A DNA stretch of 10,655 nt from Lachnospiraceae bacterium (GCA_017477005.1 JAFUXY010000172.1:1-10655), one strand, 5' to 3'. Positions 1-6,248 are shown, counted from the stretch's first letter. Translations and numbers: made by a program. Notes: a model not told the origin generated them from the letters alone.

Positions 1-479
1 CCGGAGAGTACGGCTTTTTCTTTGGGAAGATGCTCCAGGGTTTCTGGGAAGGTAGCGCAGATTTTTGAGGCGCCTTTCATGGCGATCCGATTGGCCAGTC
101 CTGGTGTCATATCGGATTCATGGATCACGACCGGAATGTTGAGGGATTTGGCAGCCAAAACAACGGGAACCGATACGAAGCCTCCCTTGGAGAAAACCAC
201 ATCCGGCTTTATCATGCGGATGAGCCGTCTCGCTTGCCCGTATCCTCTGACTACGCGAAATGGATCCGTAAAGTTTTGCCAGTCAAAATAACGGCGGAGC
301 TTGCCGGAAGAGATCGGATAGTAGGGGATGCCACAATCGGCGATCAGGGTGCGTTCAATGCCTTTGTAGGTTCCGATGTAGGATATTTCGAAACCGGCGG
401 ATCGGAGAGAGGGCAGAAGAGCGATATTCGGTGTCGTGTGTCCGGCAGTGCCGCCGCCGGTCAGTATAATTTTTTTCAT
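1..479 (-). CDS. murG: MurG, N-terminal part (runs off left edge)
   Basis: Undecaprenyldiphospho-muramoylpentapeptide beta-N-acetylglucosaminyltransferase. It adds GlcNAc from UDP-GlcNAc to lipid I to make lipid II on the inner face of the membrane, the last cytoplasmic step of peptidoglycan synthesis. 159 codons are visible, less than half of the usual ~350-residue protein. Seen: the N-terminal glycine loop LTGGGTAGH (residues 6-14), the second glycine-rich loop [11 protein letters not shown] (97-107), and [12 protein letters not shown] (120-131), the Bacillus/Clostridium form of the family's HEQN..PGLTNR segment. The ATG at 479 has AGAAAGG on the minus strand (487-493) 7 nt upstream and begins directly with the [10 protein letters not shown] strand, so the start is secure. 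It lies downstream of the methyltransferase on the same strand with a 75-nt gap. No other division/cell-wall cluster gene is visible beside it. Confidence 0.95.
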   Translation of the reverse strand, partial: MKKIILTGGGTAGHTTPNIALLPSLRSAGFEISYIGTYKGIERTLIADCGIPYYPISSGKLRRYFDWQNFTDPFRVVRGYGQARRLIRMIKPDVVFSKGGFVSVPVVLAAKSLNIPVVIHESDMTPGLANRIAMKGASKICATFPETLEHLPKEKAVLS

Positions 480-554
480 GGGAGAACCTTTCTTATTTTA
501 AGGAAACGCTGATGAAAGCAAGTTTTCCCTGTGTATATTTTTGCGGAACTATGA

Positions 555-1295
555 TTAAACTAGCGCTTTCTTGTAGGCCGCTAAAGCAAAAATGGGAACA
601 GGGTTGTAAAATTCATCCTGTTTTGCGTAGATGCGCCGCCAGATACCGGTATCCACAACGACTCGTTCAAATCCGGATTCGAGCAAAAGTGTCAAATCCC
701 AAGCAGGACGGGGCTTTTGGTACGCCGACAATTCGAGCGTGATCTCTTCGTTTTCGTCCAACAGTTCCGGGGAAAGAGACTGGTGCGCATGGTGCTTTGG
801 AAGCGCGACCTCGGCATCCCTGGCGCTGGCGGTCACGCCGCAATAATCCGCGTCGAAATTGATCAACACGCCGCCCGGACGGAGTAGATTATACCATGAA
901 TGATAGGCGCTGTCCAAGTGCGCCATTGTCCAGGTCAGGTTTCGCGTCACAAGGACGTCGAAGCTCTCCGGTGAAAGAGAAGGGCGTTCGGCATCCATGA
1001 CTTCGAAGGAGGCTTTCAATTGCTCCCGGTCTGCGAGCGTTTTGGCACGGCGGATCATTTCTTCAGAAAGATCGATGCCCAAAACGTGATGTTCTTTCGC
1101 CAAAAGCAGGGCGAAAAACCCGGTACCGGTGCCGATGTCCAGGATATCGAGAGGGGCATTCTCGGGCAGAAAATGCTGAATTTCTGCGAGCCATTTGTCC
1201 TTTTTTTCACTGTCAAATTCTCGCTGCCTCTGTAGTTCAAAAGAGGACGCGCGGCGGGTCCAATAGCTGCGGATCCTATATTTCAATTCGTCCAT
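555..1295 (-). CDS. Class I SAM-dependent methyltransferase
   Basis: A 246-residue Rossmann-fold methyltransferase of the UbiE/Methyltransf_11 type; substrate unknown. Seen: motif I ILDIGTGTGFFALLLA (51-66), the acidic residue ending strand beta2 in VLGIDLSEE (D75), the DAE at 101-103 after beta3, VTRNLTWTM (116-124) at the motif IV position, and LRPGG (138-142). The C-terminal half (about 150-246) is family-specific and probably holds the substrate pocket. The ATG at 1295 is preceded by GGAAAGG on the minus strand about 9 nt upstream. No transmembrane segment or signal peptide is seen. murG lies downstream. Upstream, the 5' region is unusually long and structured (1296-1566). The family assignment is firm. 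A role with a transporter or metal cofactor, suggested only by the divergent CsoR-type gene, would be speculation. Confidence 0.88.
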   Translation of the reverse strand: MDELKYRIRSYWTRRASSFELQRQREFDSEKKDKWLAEIQHFLPENAPLDILDIGTGTGFFALLLAKEHHVLGIDLSEEMIRRAKTLADREQLKASFEVMDAERPSLSPESFDVLVTRNLTWTMAHLDSAYHSWYNLLRPGGVLINFDADYCGVTASARDAEVALPKHHAHQSLSPELLDENEEITLELSAYQKPRPAWDLTLLLESGFERVVVDTGIWRRIYAKQDEFYNPVPIFALAAYKKALV

Positions 1296-1365
1296 AAAAC
1301 AGACCTTTCCGACATAGAGTATAGAAACGAACCTGCTCCGTTGATTGAATAGATACCGGTGACAG

Positions 1366-1391
1366 TAACTGTTCAGTCGCCTGAACAGTTA
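1366..1391. repeat. Perfect hairpin 1 (11-bp stem, 4-nt loop)
   Basis: TAACTGTTCAG (1366-1376) and CTGAACAGTTA (1381-1391) are exact reverse complements around a 4-nt loop. Read on the minus strand the loop is GCGA, a GNRA-type tetraloop. On the plus strand it is TCGC. No T-tract follows on either strand, so it is not a standard intrinsic terminator. Confidence 0.8.
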
Positions 1392-1392
1392 T

Positions 1393-1433
1393 GCCGCATC
1401 GGAGGGCTTACGCCATTGAAAATCCGATGCGGC
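1393..1433. repeat. Perfect hairpin 2 (11-bp stem, 19-nt loop)
   Basis: GCCGCATCGGA (1393-1403) and TCCGATGCGGC (1423-1433) are exact reverse complements. Inside the loop, GGC (1405-1407) and GCC (1412-1414) can form a small nested stem whose minus-strand loop is GTAA, again of the GNRA class. Only one base separates this hairpin from hairpin 1. No T-tract follows. Confidence 0.8.
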
Positions 1434-1458
1434 CCACTTGTTTTCATCTCTGGCACGC

Positions 1459-1481
1459 AGACACGCAGCAAGTGCGTGTCT
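1459..1481. repeat. Perfect hairpin 3 (9-bp stem, 5-nt loop)
   Basis: AGACACGCA (1459-1467) and TGCGTGTCT (1473-1481) are exact reverse complements around GCAAG. An alternative pairing exists between CACTTG (1435-1440) and CAAGTG (1469-1474), which would be mutually exclusive with this hairpin. The second direct-repeat copy begins two bases after it. Confidence 0.75.
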
Positions 1482-1486
1482 CGTGA

Positions 1487-1510
1487 TCAAATAGATACCG
1501 GTGACATCAT
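1487..1510 (-). other. Possible 7-codon leader ORF or truncated gene start
   Basis: On the minus strand, ATG ATG begins at 1510 and reads MMSPVSI followed by TGA at 1489-1487. It is preceded by GGAGGAG (1522-1516) at 5-nt spacing, the best Shine-Dalgarno in this part of the window. The ORF lies inside one copy of the 23-bp direct repeat. The equivalent frame in the other copy (1364-1342) reads LSPVSI and stays open. It may be a leader peptide for the downstream methyltransferase or the stump of a gene interrupted by the repeat-bounded element. Translation is not proven. Confidence 0.35.
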
Positions 1511-1514
1511 AATA

Positions 1515-1565
1515 TCTCCTCCATTCAACCACAAGCCCCAAGGGGGGTTATTCTATAGGAGGAGA
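1515..1565 (-). promoter_or_regulatory. Possible Shine-Dalgarno-sequestering stem
   Basis: TCTCCTCC (1515-1522) and GGAGGAGA (1558-1565) are exact 8-bp complements. In a minus-strand transcript the upstream TCTCCTCC arm could pair with the GGAGGAGA that serves the 7-codon ORF and hide it from ribosomes. Shorter nested pairings (AACC/GGTT and CCC/GGG) lie in the 35-nt loop. This needs a transcript starting upstream of 1565 on the minus strand, for which I see only weak promoter matches. Confidence 0.35.
1535..1549. promoter_or_regulatory. Candidate CsoR-family operator (C/G-tract palindrome)
   Basis: GCCCCAAGGGGGGTT (plus strand), which reads AACCCCCCTTGGGGC on minus, has the C-tract/G-tract imperfect dyad seen in many CsoR/RcnR/FrmR operators. 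It sits in the divergent region upstream of a csoR-like gene. It overlaps a minus-strand TATAGAAT (1556-1549) that could be a -10 element, so a repressor here might control leftward transcription. It lies about 115 bp upstream of the csoR -35, so autoregulation through this site alone is less obvious. The assignment rests on pattern resemblance only. Confidence 0.35.
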
Positions 1566-1664
1566 GGTGCCGAAAAGACCGCCATATATTGCACCAAGCT
1601 GCGCAAATGGAGGGCAGGCTTGTCGCGAGGAACAACTGGAAAAAAGGAAATGCGAGAAAAATAC

Positions 1665-1693
1665 TTCAAAAGAGAACAGAAATTTGCTATACT
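1665..1693 (+). promoter_or_regulatory. Probable sigma-A-type promoter for the csoR-like gene
   Basis: TTCAAA (1665-1670), a 17-bp spacer and TATACT (1688-1693) make a reasonable vegetative promoter. It would give a transcript start near 1700, about 34 nt before the ATG at 1734. A 5-bp inverted repeat, GCTAT/ATAGC (1686-1690 and 1695-1699), overlaps the -10 and could be part of an operator. Confidence 0.55.
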
Positions 1694-1733
1694 AATAGCT
1701 ATTTAGAGAAGACATTCTTGCGGGAGGTGGCGG

Positions 1734-2033
1734 ATGGAACCGATGGAGGAAGAAATAGAACAGAAACACACCCATGGTCATGCGCACACGACAGCGGTAC
1801 TGAACCGGTTGTCTCGCGCAATTGGACATCTGGAATCCGTGAAAAGGATGGTGGAAAACGGGAGAGATTGTTCAGACGTGTTGATCCAGATTGCCGCCGT
1901 GCGGGGGGCGCTCAATTCTATCAGCCGGGTGATCTTGAAGGATCATATGGAGCATTGCATTGTACACGCAATCGAGGAAGGGGATCAGGAAGCGCTCGAG
2001 GAGCTGAATCTGGTCATTGACAAGCTACTCTGA
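1734..2033 (+). CDS. CsoR/RcnR-family metal-sensing transcriptional repressor
   Basis: A 99-residue all-helical DNA-binding repressor (DUF156 family) that releases DNA on binding metal or another ligand. Seen: C46 in NGRDCSDVL, H71 and C75 in DHMEHC. The spacing (25, then 4) equals that of the Cu(I)-binding Cys-His-Cys triad of CsoR, and this argues for a copper-type sensor rather than the persulfide sensor CstR, which lacks the His. The N-terminus carries a His-rich tract, KHTHGHAHT (11-19), which could add metal ligands as in nickel/cobalt relatives. GGGAGG sits about 7 nt upstream of the ATG. No copper ATPase, CopZ or other efflux gene is beside it. queA follows after 82 bp in the same direction, and a structured region lies upstream. 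The family is secure; the ligand is an inference. Confidence 0.9.
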   Translation: MEPMEEEIEQKHTHGHAHTTAVLNRLSRAIGHLESVKRMVENGRDCSDVLIQIAAVRGALNSISRVILKDHMEHCIVHAIEEGDQEALEELNLVIDKLL

Positions 2034-2115
2034 GGCGGAGATTTTGATTGGTTAAACCGGTATTGAGGAAGGAATTCTGATTGGCAGAAAAGAAGGCTGT
2101 GAGGGATGAAAGACT

Positions 2116-3138
2116 ATGAAAACAATCGATTTTGATTATGCGCTGCCGCCGGAGCTGATTGCGCAGGATCCGCTCGCTGCGCGCAGCGATTCGAGATTGA
2201 TGGTTCTGGATCGACGGACCGGGGAGCTTTCTCATACACATTTTTTTCATATAGGGGATTATTTGCGGGAAGGCGACTGCCTGGTTCTCAACAATACCAA
2301 AGTGATCCCGGCCAGGCTTTATGGGAGGCGTGAGACCGGAGGGCAGGTGGAATTGCTGCTATTGAAACGCCAGTCTGAAGATATCTGGGAGACGTTGGTA
2401 CGTCCCGGGAAAAAATGCCGCCCCGGAACGAAGCTGTTTTTCGGAGATGGCAGACTGTCGGCCAGGATATTGGAAATCGTGGAGGACGGCAATCGCAGGG
2501 TGCAGTTTTTCTATGAGGGCATATTCGAAGAAGTGCTGAATGAATTGGGAGAAATGCCGCTTCCACCGTACATTACCCATCCGCTGCAGGAGAAGGATCG
2601 CTATCAGACGGTCTATGCGAAATACGATGGTTCGGCGGCGGCGCCTACCGCCGGTCTGCATTTCACGCAAGAGCTCCTGTCTGCGCTGCGCAAAAAGGGA
2701 GTTGAAATCGCTGAAATCACGCTGCATGTCGGTCTGGGCACTTTTCGACCAGTGAAGGTTGCTGAGATCGAACAGCATCCTATGCACAGCGAATATTTTG
2801 ATATACCGGAAGAGGCTGCCGCAAAAATCCAAGCGACGAAGTCTGCCGGAGGTCGCATTGTCGCAGTCGGCACCACGAGCACGAGGACGCTCGAAGCCTC
2901 CGCAAGAGAGGACGGAATCGTGCATGCGGGCAGCGGTTGGACGGACATTTTCATCTATCCCGGCTTTGCATTTCGGGTTGTGGATGGGCTGATTACCAAT
3001 TTCCATCTGCCGCAGTCCACTCTGTTGATGTTGGTATCGGCCTTTGCCGGACGTGAACATGTGCTTGCGGCATATCAGGAAGCTGTGAACGAACGGTATC
3101 GTTTTTTCTCATTTGGAGATGCGATGCTGCTTATATGA
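2116..3138 (+). CDS. queA: S-adenosylmethionine:tRNA ribosyltransferase-isomerase QueA
   Basis: Transfers and isomerises the ribosyl group of S-adenosylmethionine onto preQ1 at tRNA position 34, giving epoxyqueuosine, the penultimate step of queuosine synthesis. At 340 residues it is full length. Seen: the N-terminal [70 protein letters not shown] and the C-terminal [17 protein letters not shown]...[10 protein letters not shown], all diagnostic family blocks in the right order. The ATG at 2116 has GAGGGA at 2101-2106 upstream. An earlier in-window ATG at 2106 is not used because the alignment starts at MKTIDFDY. Often paired with tgt, but tgt is not adjacent here. No convincing promoter is seen in the 82-bp gap from the csoR-like gene, so the two could be co-transcribed. 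Confidence 0.97.
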   Translation: MKTIDFDYALPPELIAQDPLAARSDSRLMVLDRRTGELSHTHFFHIGDYLREGDCLVLNNTKVIPARLYGRRETGGQVELLLLKRQSEDIWETLVRPGKKCRPGTKLFFGDGRLSARILEIVEDGNRRVQFFYEGIFEEVLNELGEMPLPPYITHPLQEKDRYQTVYAKYDGSAAAPTAGLHFTQELLSALRKKGVEIAEITLHVGLGTFRPVKVAEIEQHPMHSEYFDIPEEAAAKIQATKSAGGRIVAVGTTSTRTLEASAREDGIVHAGSGWTDIFIYPGFAFRVVDGLITNFHLPQSTLLMLVSAFAGREHVLAAYQEAVNERYRFFSFGDAMLLI

Positions 3139-3220
3139 GATATTTGGAGACTTCTTAATAAAGACATACTTCGGACTTTGAAACAACGGTAGTTGGGGGA
3201 TTACGACAGGGAGATTTTTT

Positions 3221-4198
3221 ATGCAAAACAAGGAAATGCCACAGAGGACAAAAAAGATTCTGCTCGGGAGCGGGATTGCGGTGCTCTGCCTGCTTCTGGC
3301 AGCGGCGGTGATTCCGGCCAAGGACAAGGCGAAGATAGAAGAGACTTCGGTTGCAGAAGAGGATGTGTATGCGGCGAAAGAACCGGCGAGTTTGCCGATT
3401 CCGTCGTTGAAGTCGATGCTTGCGGACGAGGAGGGCGGGATTACGCTGACCTGGGAGGCGGTGGAAAATGCGGCTTGGTATGAGATCCAACGGGCCGAAA
3501 AGGGGTCTGCCAAGTACAAAAATATTGCGGCAGTGAAGGTGGTTTCGTACCGGGATGCGACCGGCACGCCCGGGACGACGTATTCCTACCGGGTGCGCGC
3601 CGCTGCGCAGAACGGGAAGAGTGATTACTGCGGGGACTGGGAGAAAACCTGCCGGAAAAATCCGGAACGGATCGCCTATGTCGGGGATTCGGTCATGAGC
3701 GGATTTGAGGCGTATGGCGTCCTGTCCGAGCCAAGGGAGGCATCCTTTGCCCAGGTGAGCCGCACGATAGAGATGATCGATCAGCAGGATCTCCCGGGCA
3801 TTTTGGCTTATCAGCCGGACCGGGTCTATATGATGGTGGGTACCAACGACTGTGTGGGAAATCCGGCGGACGAGCAGATGGATCCGCTGCTCGTGAGCTA
3901 TTACGATATGGTGGACAAGCTGCATGCAGGGAACCCGGCGGTGGAAATCGTGGTGATGGGGATCGGGCCGACCAGGAGCGACAAGGTGACAAGCGATACC
4001 GTGGCGCGTTTCAACAACAAATTGCAAAAACTGGTGGGCGAGCGGGATTTTGCGTATTATTATGATACAGGGAAGCTGCTGCGGGATGGCGAAGGAAACT
4101 TGAGAGAGGACTATGCCGCAAGCGATGGGATTCACTGGTCGAAGGCGGCTTATGAGGCGGTTTATCCGGACCTGCATCAGTTTGTCAAACAATGGTAA
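3221..4198 (+). CDS. Membrane-anchored SGNH/GDSL hydrolase with FnIII-like domain
   Basis: A 325-residue predicted surface esterase or lipase-like hydrolase; substrate unknown. Residues 1-12 are short and basic and 13-31 are hydrophobic, an uncleaved signal anchor or signal peptide. About 57-145 looks like a fibronectin type III fold (ITLTWEAVENAAWYEIQRA, then TTYSYRVRAAAQNG). The hydrolase domain starts near 150 with block I YVGDSVMSG (nucleophile S157), block III VGTND (N209), and the C-terminal SDGIHWS with D302 and H305 as the catalytic Asp/His. AGGGAGA precedes the ATG. Signal peptidase I follows after 41 bp and proA after that, a likely operon. Related extracytoplasmic SGNH proteins act as O-acetyl esterases on cell-wall or capsular glycans, but nothing here fixes the substrate. 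Confidence 0.88.
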   Translation: MQNKEMPQRTKKILLGSGIAVLCLLLAAAVIPAKDKAKIEETSVAEEDVYAAKEPASLPIPSLKSMLADEEGGITLTWEAVENAAWYEIQRAEKGSAKYKNIAAVKVVSYRDATGTPGTTYSYRVRAAAQNGKSDYCGDWEKTCRKNPERIAYVGDSVMSGFEAYGVLSEPREASFAQVSRTIEMIDQQDLPGILAYQPDRVYMMVGTNDCVGNPADEQMDPLLVSYYDMVDKLHAGNPAVEIVVMGIGPTRSDKVTSDTVARFNNKLQKLVGERDFAYYYDTGKLLRDGEGNLREDYAASDGIHWSKAAYEAVYPDLHQFVKQW

Positions 4199-4239
4199 CA
4201 ATTCAGTCATCCGAAATATAGCATCACAAGGAAGAGCAG

Positions 4240-4812
4240 ATGAGCGGCGGAAGAGATGTTCAGCGATATCGAAAAAATCTCACAGGGAAGTACGATGGCA
4301 GTTTGAACACCAGGCTGCTGTTTATCCGGGGCATAGCCGGGGTTGCGTTGATACTTTTTGTGATCTTTCGCTTTGTGATCGGGACGTCTACTGTCTCCGG
4401 GCAGTCCATGAATCCGACCCTGAAGAACGGCCAGCACGTCTTTTTTCTGCGGATTCAACCCTCGTACAAGGTCGGAGATATTATTTCATTTCGGATGCCC
4501 TCTGGAGAGTACTATGTCAAGCGAGTGATCGCCAAGGAGGGAGATGTTGTTTCAATTGAAAGCGGCAAGGTGCGTGTCAATGGCCAGCTTTTGGACGAAC
4601 CGTACGCCAACGGCGCCACGGAAACGCAGGAAGAGACGGTGGTATATCCGTACAAGGTCGGAGAAGATGCCTATTTTTGTATTGGCGATAATCGGGAACA
4701 TTCGATTGATTCCCGCAGCTTTGGCGCCATTGTCAAGTACCAGATCCGGGGGCGGATCTTGGGGAATTATGGGCCGAAGGTGAAGGAGACCAAGAAGAAA
4801 AAGAAATCATAA
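4240..4812 (+). CDS. lepB: Signal peptidase I
   Basis: Membrane serine protease of the S26 family that cleaves signal peptides from exported proteins on the outer side of the membrane. 190 residues with one N-terminal membrane segment (about 29-48), as usual for Gram-positive SipS-type enzymes. Seen: box B SGQSMNPTL with the nucleophile S56, box D YYVKRVIAKEGD with general-base K94, and box E GDNREHSIDSRSFG (149-162). The C-terminus ends in a run of lysines (184-189). AAGGAAG lies just upstream of the ATG. It sits between the exported SGNH hydrolase (41-bp gap) and proA (8 or 26 bp, depending on the proA start). Firmicutes often carry several paralogues, so this need not be the only signal peptidase of the cell. 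Confidence 0.95.
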   Translation: MSGGRDVQRYRKNLTGKYDGSLNTRLLFIRGIAGVALILFVIFRFVIGTSTVSGQSMNPTLKNGQHVFFLRIQPSYKVGDIISFRMPSGEYYVKRVIAKEGDVVSIESGKVRVNGQLLDEPYANGATETQEETVVYPYKVGEDAYFCIGDNREHSIDSRSFGAIVKYQIRGRILGNYGPKVKETKKKKKS

Positions 4813-4838
4813 GGAATCAAATGAGAAGGGGTTCAAGC

Positions 4839-6143
4839 ATGGATATCCGTGAAAAAATAATGCAAATGAAGGCGATGGCGCCGAACATGGCGGCATCCTC
4901 CCATGACAAAAGAAACCAGGCGCTTTCCATAGCAAAGCAACGTTTGTTGGAGGAAAAGGAAGCAATTTTTCTGGCGAACAAGACCGATATGGAGGCAGCC
5001 GAGGCGGATGGCGCCACGGACGCATTGAAAAAAAGGCTGCGGTTTGACGAGGCCAAGCTTGCCGATGTATGCCGGGGGATTGACCGCCTGATCGAGCTGC
5101 CGGATCCGATCGGAAATATTGAGCTTTGTCGGGAGTTGGACGAGGGATTGGTGTTGAAACGCATCTGTGTCCCGATCGGCGTGCTTGGGGTGATTTTCGA
5201 AGCGCGGCCGGATGCGTTGGTGCAGATCGCGTCTCTGTGTATCAAAAGCGGCAACTGCGCAGTATTGAAGGGCGGCAGCGAGACCAAAGCGACCAATGCG
5301 ATCTGGTTTTCTCTTATGGAGGAAGCGGTGGTGTCCGCGGAGCTTCCGGCGCTTGCTTTGGTACAGGCGGATTCCCACAGCGATATCGACGAGCTTTTGA
5401 CCTTGGATGAGGCGGTGGATCTGATCATTCCGCGGGGGAGCAATGGTTTTGTGCGTTATATTATGGAACATACATCGATTCCGGTCATGGGGCATGCCGA
5501 TGGCATCTGCCATATGTACATCGACAAGACGGCCGACCCGGGCAAGGTGATTCCCCTCGTGTTGGATGGCAAGCTTCAATATACGGCCGCCTGCAATGCG
5601 ACCGAGACGCTGTTGATCGATCGGGATTATCCGGCAGAAGCGAGGGACGCGCTCTTTGACGCGCTTCGAAAGGCAAATATTACCGTTCATGGAGATGAAA
5701 AGCTTGTGGATGCGTTTGGCTTTTTGCCGCTGGGGGAAGATGGTTTTGCGCATGAATATCTGGAACCCGAGCTATCCGTTCGTTTTGTGGATGGAGTAGA
5801 GGAGGCGGTGGATCATATCAATACCTATGGTTCCCATCATACGGACGCGATTCTTTCGGAAGATCCAGACGCTTGCGATTATTTTCTGAAAATGGTCGAT
5901 TCTGCGGGCGTGTATCAGAATGCCTCGACCCGCTTTTCAGACGGCTTCCGCTATGGGTTTGGCGCAGAGGTCGGGATCAGCACTGGAAAGCTGCACGCAA
6001 GGGGACCGGTGGGGCTGTTTGGACTCTGCACCTACAAATATACGCTGGTCGGAGACGGGCATATCGTCGGGGATTACGCCAGCGGGAAAGCGGCATTTCA
6101 TTTCCGGGATCTGTCTTTGGTAATTCTTGCAGATAATCCTTGA
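4839..6143 (+). CDS. proA: Gamma-glutamyl phosphate reductase ProA
   Basis: NADPH-dependent reductase that converts gamma-glutamyl phosphate to glutamate-5-semialdehyde in proline biosynthesis. 434 residues from this start, slightly longer than the usual ~415. Seen: VPIGVLGVIFEARPDALVQ, the nucleotide-binding SGNCAVLKGGSE, IIPRGSNGFVRYI, MGHADGICHMY, the catalytic cysteine in LQYTAACNATETLL (C252), STRFSDGFRYGFGAEVGIST and ARGPVGLFGLCTYKY. I prefer the ATG at 4839 because it has AAGGGG 7 nt upstream and gives the normal N-terminal length. An in-frame ATG at 4821 with AGGA 5 nt upstream would add six residues (MRRGSS) and cannot be excluded. proB is not adjacent, although the two are commonly paired. 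It is the last gene of the run that begins at queA or the SGNH hydrolase. Confidence 0.96.
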   Translation: MDIREKIMQMKAMAPNMAASSHDKRNQALSIAKQRLLEEKEAIFLANKTDMEAAEADGATDALKKRLRFDEAKLADVCRGIDRLIELPDPIGNIELCRELDEGLVLKRICVPIGVLGVIFEARPDALVQIASLCIKSGNCAVLKGGSETKATNAIWFSLMEEAVVSAELPALALVQADSHSDIDELLTLDEAVDLIIPRGSNGFVRYIMEHTSIPVMGHADGICHMYIDKTADPGKVIPLVLDGKLQYTAACNATETLLIDRDYPAEARDALFDALRKANITVHGDEKLVDAFGFLPLGEDGFAHEYLEPELSVRFVDGVEEAVDHINTYGSHHTDAILSEDPDACDYFLKMVDSAGVYQNASTRFSDGFRYGFGAEVGISTGKLHARGPVGLFGLCTYKYTLVGDGHIVGDYASGKAAFHFRDLSLVILADNP

Positions 6144-6175
6144 AAAAAAGGCGATCTTTTTGCATATATTTTGGG

Positions 6176-6203
6176 TTGAAATAAAAAAAATGGATGGTAT
6201 ACT
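6176..6203 (+). promoter_or_regulatory. Strong sigma-A-type promoter for the SCP2-domain gene
   Basis: TTGAAA (6176-6181), a 16-bp A-rich spacer and TATACT (6198-6203), each hexamer matching consensus at 5 of 6 positions. It predicts a start near 6210 and a leader of about 39 nt, with AAGGAG shortly before the ATG at 6249. It marks the beginning of a new transcription unit after proA. A weak A/T hairpin at about 6143-6161 just upstream could slow readthrough, but it is not a convincing terminator. Confidence 0.7.
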
Positions 6204-6248
6204 GATACAGCGAGACTTTAAATTTAGCATAAAGGAGAATGAGAAACC

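Larger units (their letters stand above)
1342..1506. repeat. 23-bp direct repeat pair bracketing a hairpin cluster
   Basis: Copies at 1342-1364 and 1484-1506 match at 21 of 23 positions. They share TGAT, differ at two bases (TG versus CA), and then share the 17-mer AATAGATACCGGTGACA exactly. Start-to-start distance is 142 bp, leaving 119 bp between the copies, almost all of it in perfect inverted repeats. This arrangement could be a small inserted element with a long target duplication, a pair of protein-binding sites, or a local duplication. No transposase or integrase gene is in the window. The repeat and its coordinates are directly visible; its meaning is open. Confidence 0.75.
1296..1733. 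other. Gene-free, highly structured divergent intergenic region
   Basis: A 438-base stretch between the minus-strand methyltransferase and the plus-strand csoR-like gene. I see no convincing protein-coding gene in it. From left to right it contains a minus-strand TATACT (1318-1323) without a good -35, a 23-bp direct repeat (1342-1364 and 1484-1506) bracketing three hairpins, a minus-strand Shine-Dalgarno with a 7-codon ORF (1487-1522), an inverted TCTCCTCC/GGAGGAGA pair, a C/G-tract palindrome (1535-1549), and the csoR promoter (1665-1693). Open frames crossing it on the plus strand have no recognisable domain and lack good ribosome binding sites. Confidence 0.7.

Noticed and set aside
1366..1433. 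Hairpins 1 and 2 as intrinsic terminators
   Set aside because: Neither is followed by a T-tract on either strand.
1567..1695. A 42-codon plus-strand frame starting with GTG after GGAGGAGA
   Set aside because: The Shine-Dalgarno is only about 3 nt from the GTG, the peptide resembles nothing I know, and the frame ends inside the csoR promoter.
1359..1706. A 115-codon plus-strand open frame through the intergenic region
   Set aside because: No ribosome binding site, no recognisable domain, and it runs through the inverted and direct repeats. It is most likely an open frame by chance.
2359..3060. Long antisense open frames within queA and, similarly, within the SGNH, proA and aldose epimerase genes
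   Set aside because: They are shadows of clearly recognised genes on the other strand and show no domain or ribosome binding site of their own.
6140..6165. A/T-rich hairpin after proA as a terminator
   Set aside because: The stem is about six weak A-T pairs with one or two G-C pairs at most; it is too unstable to call.
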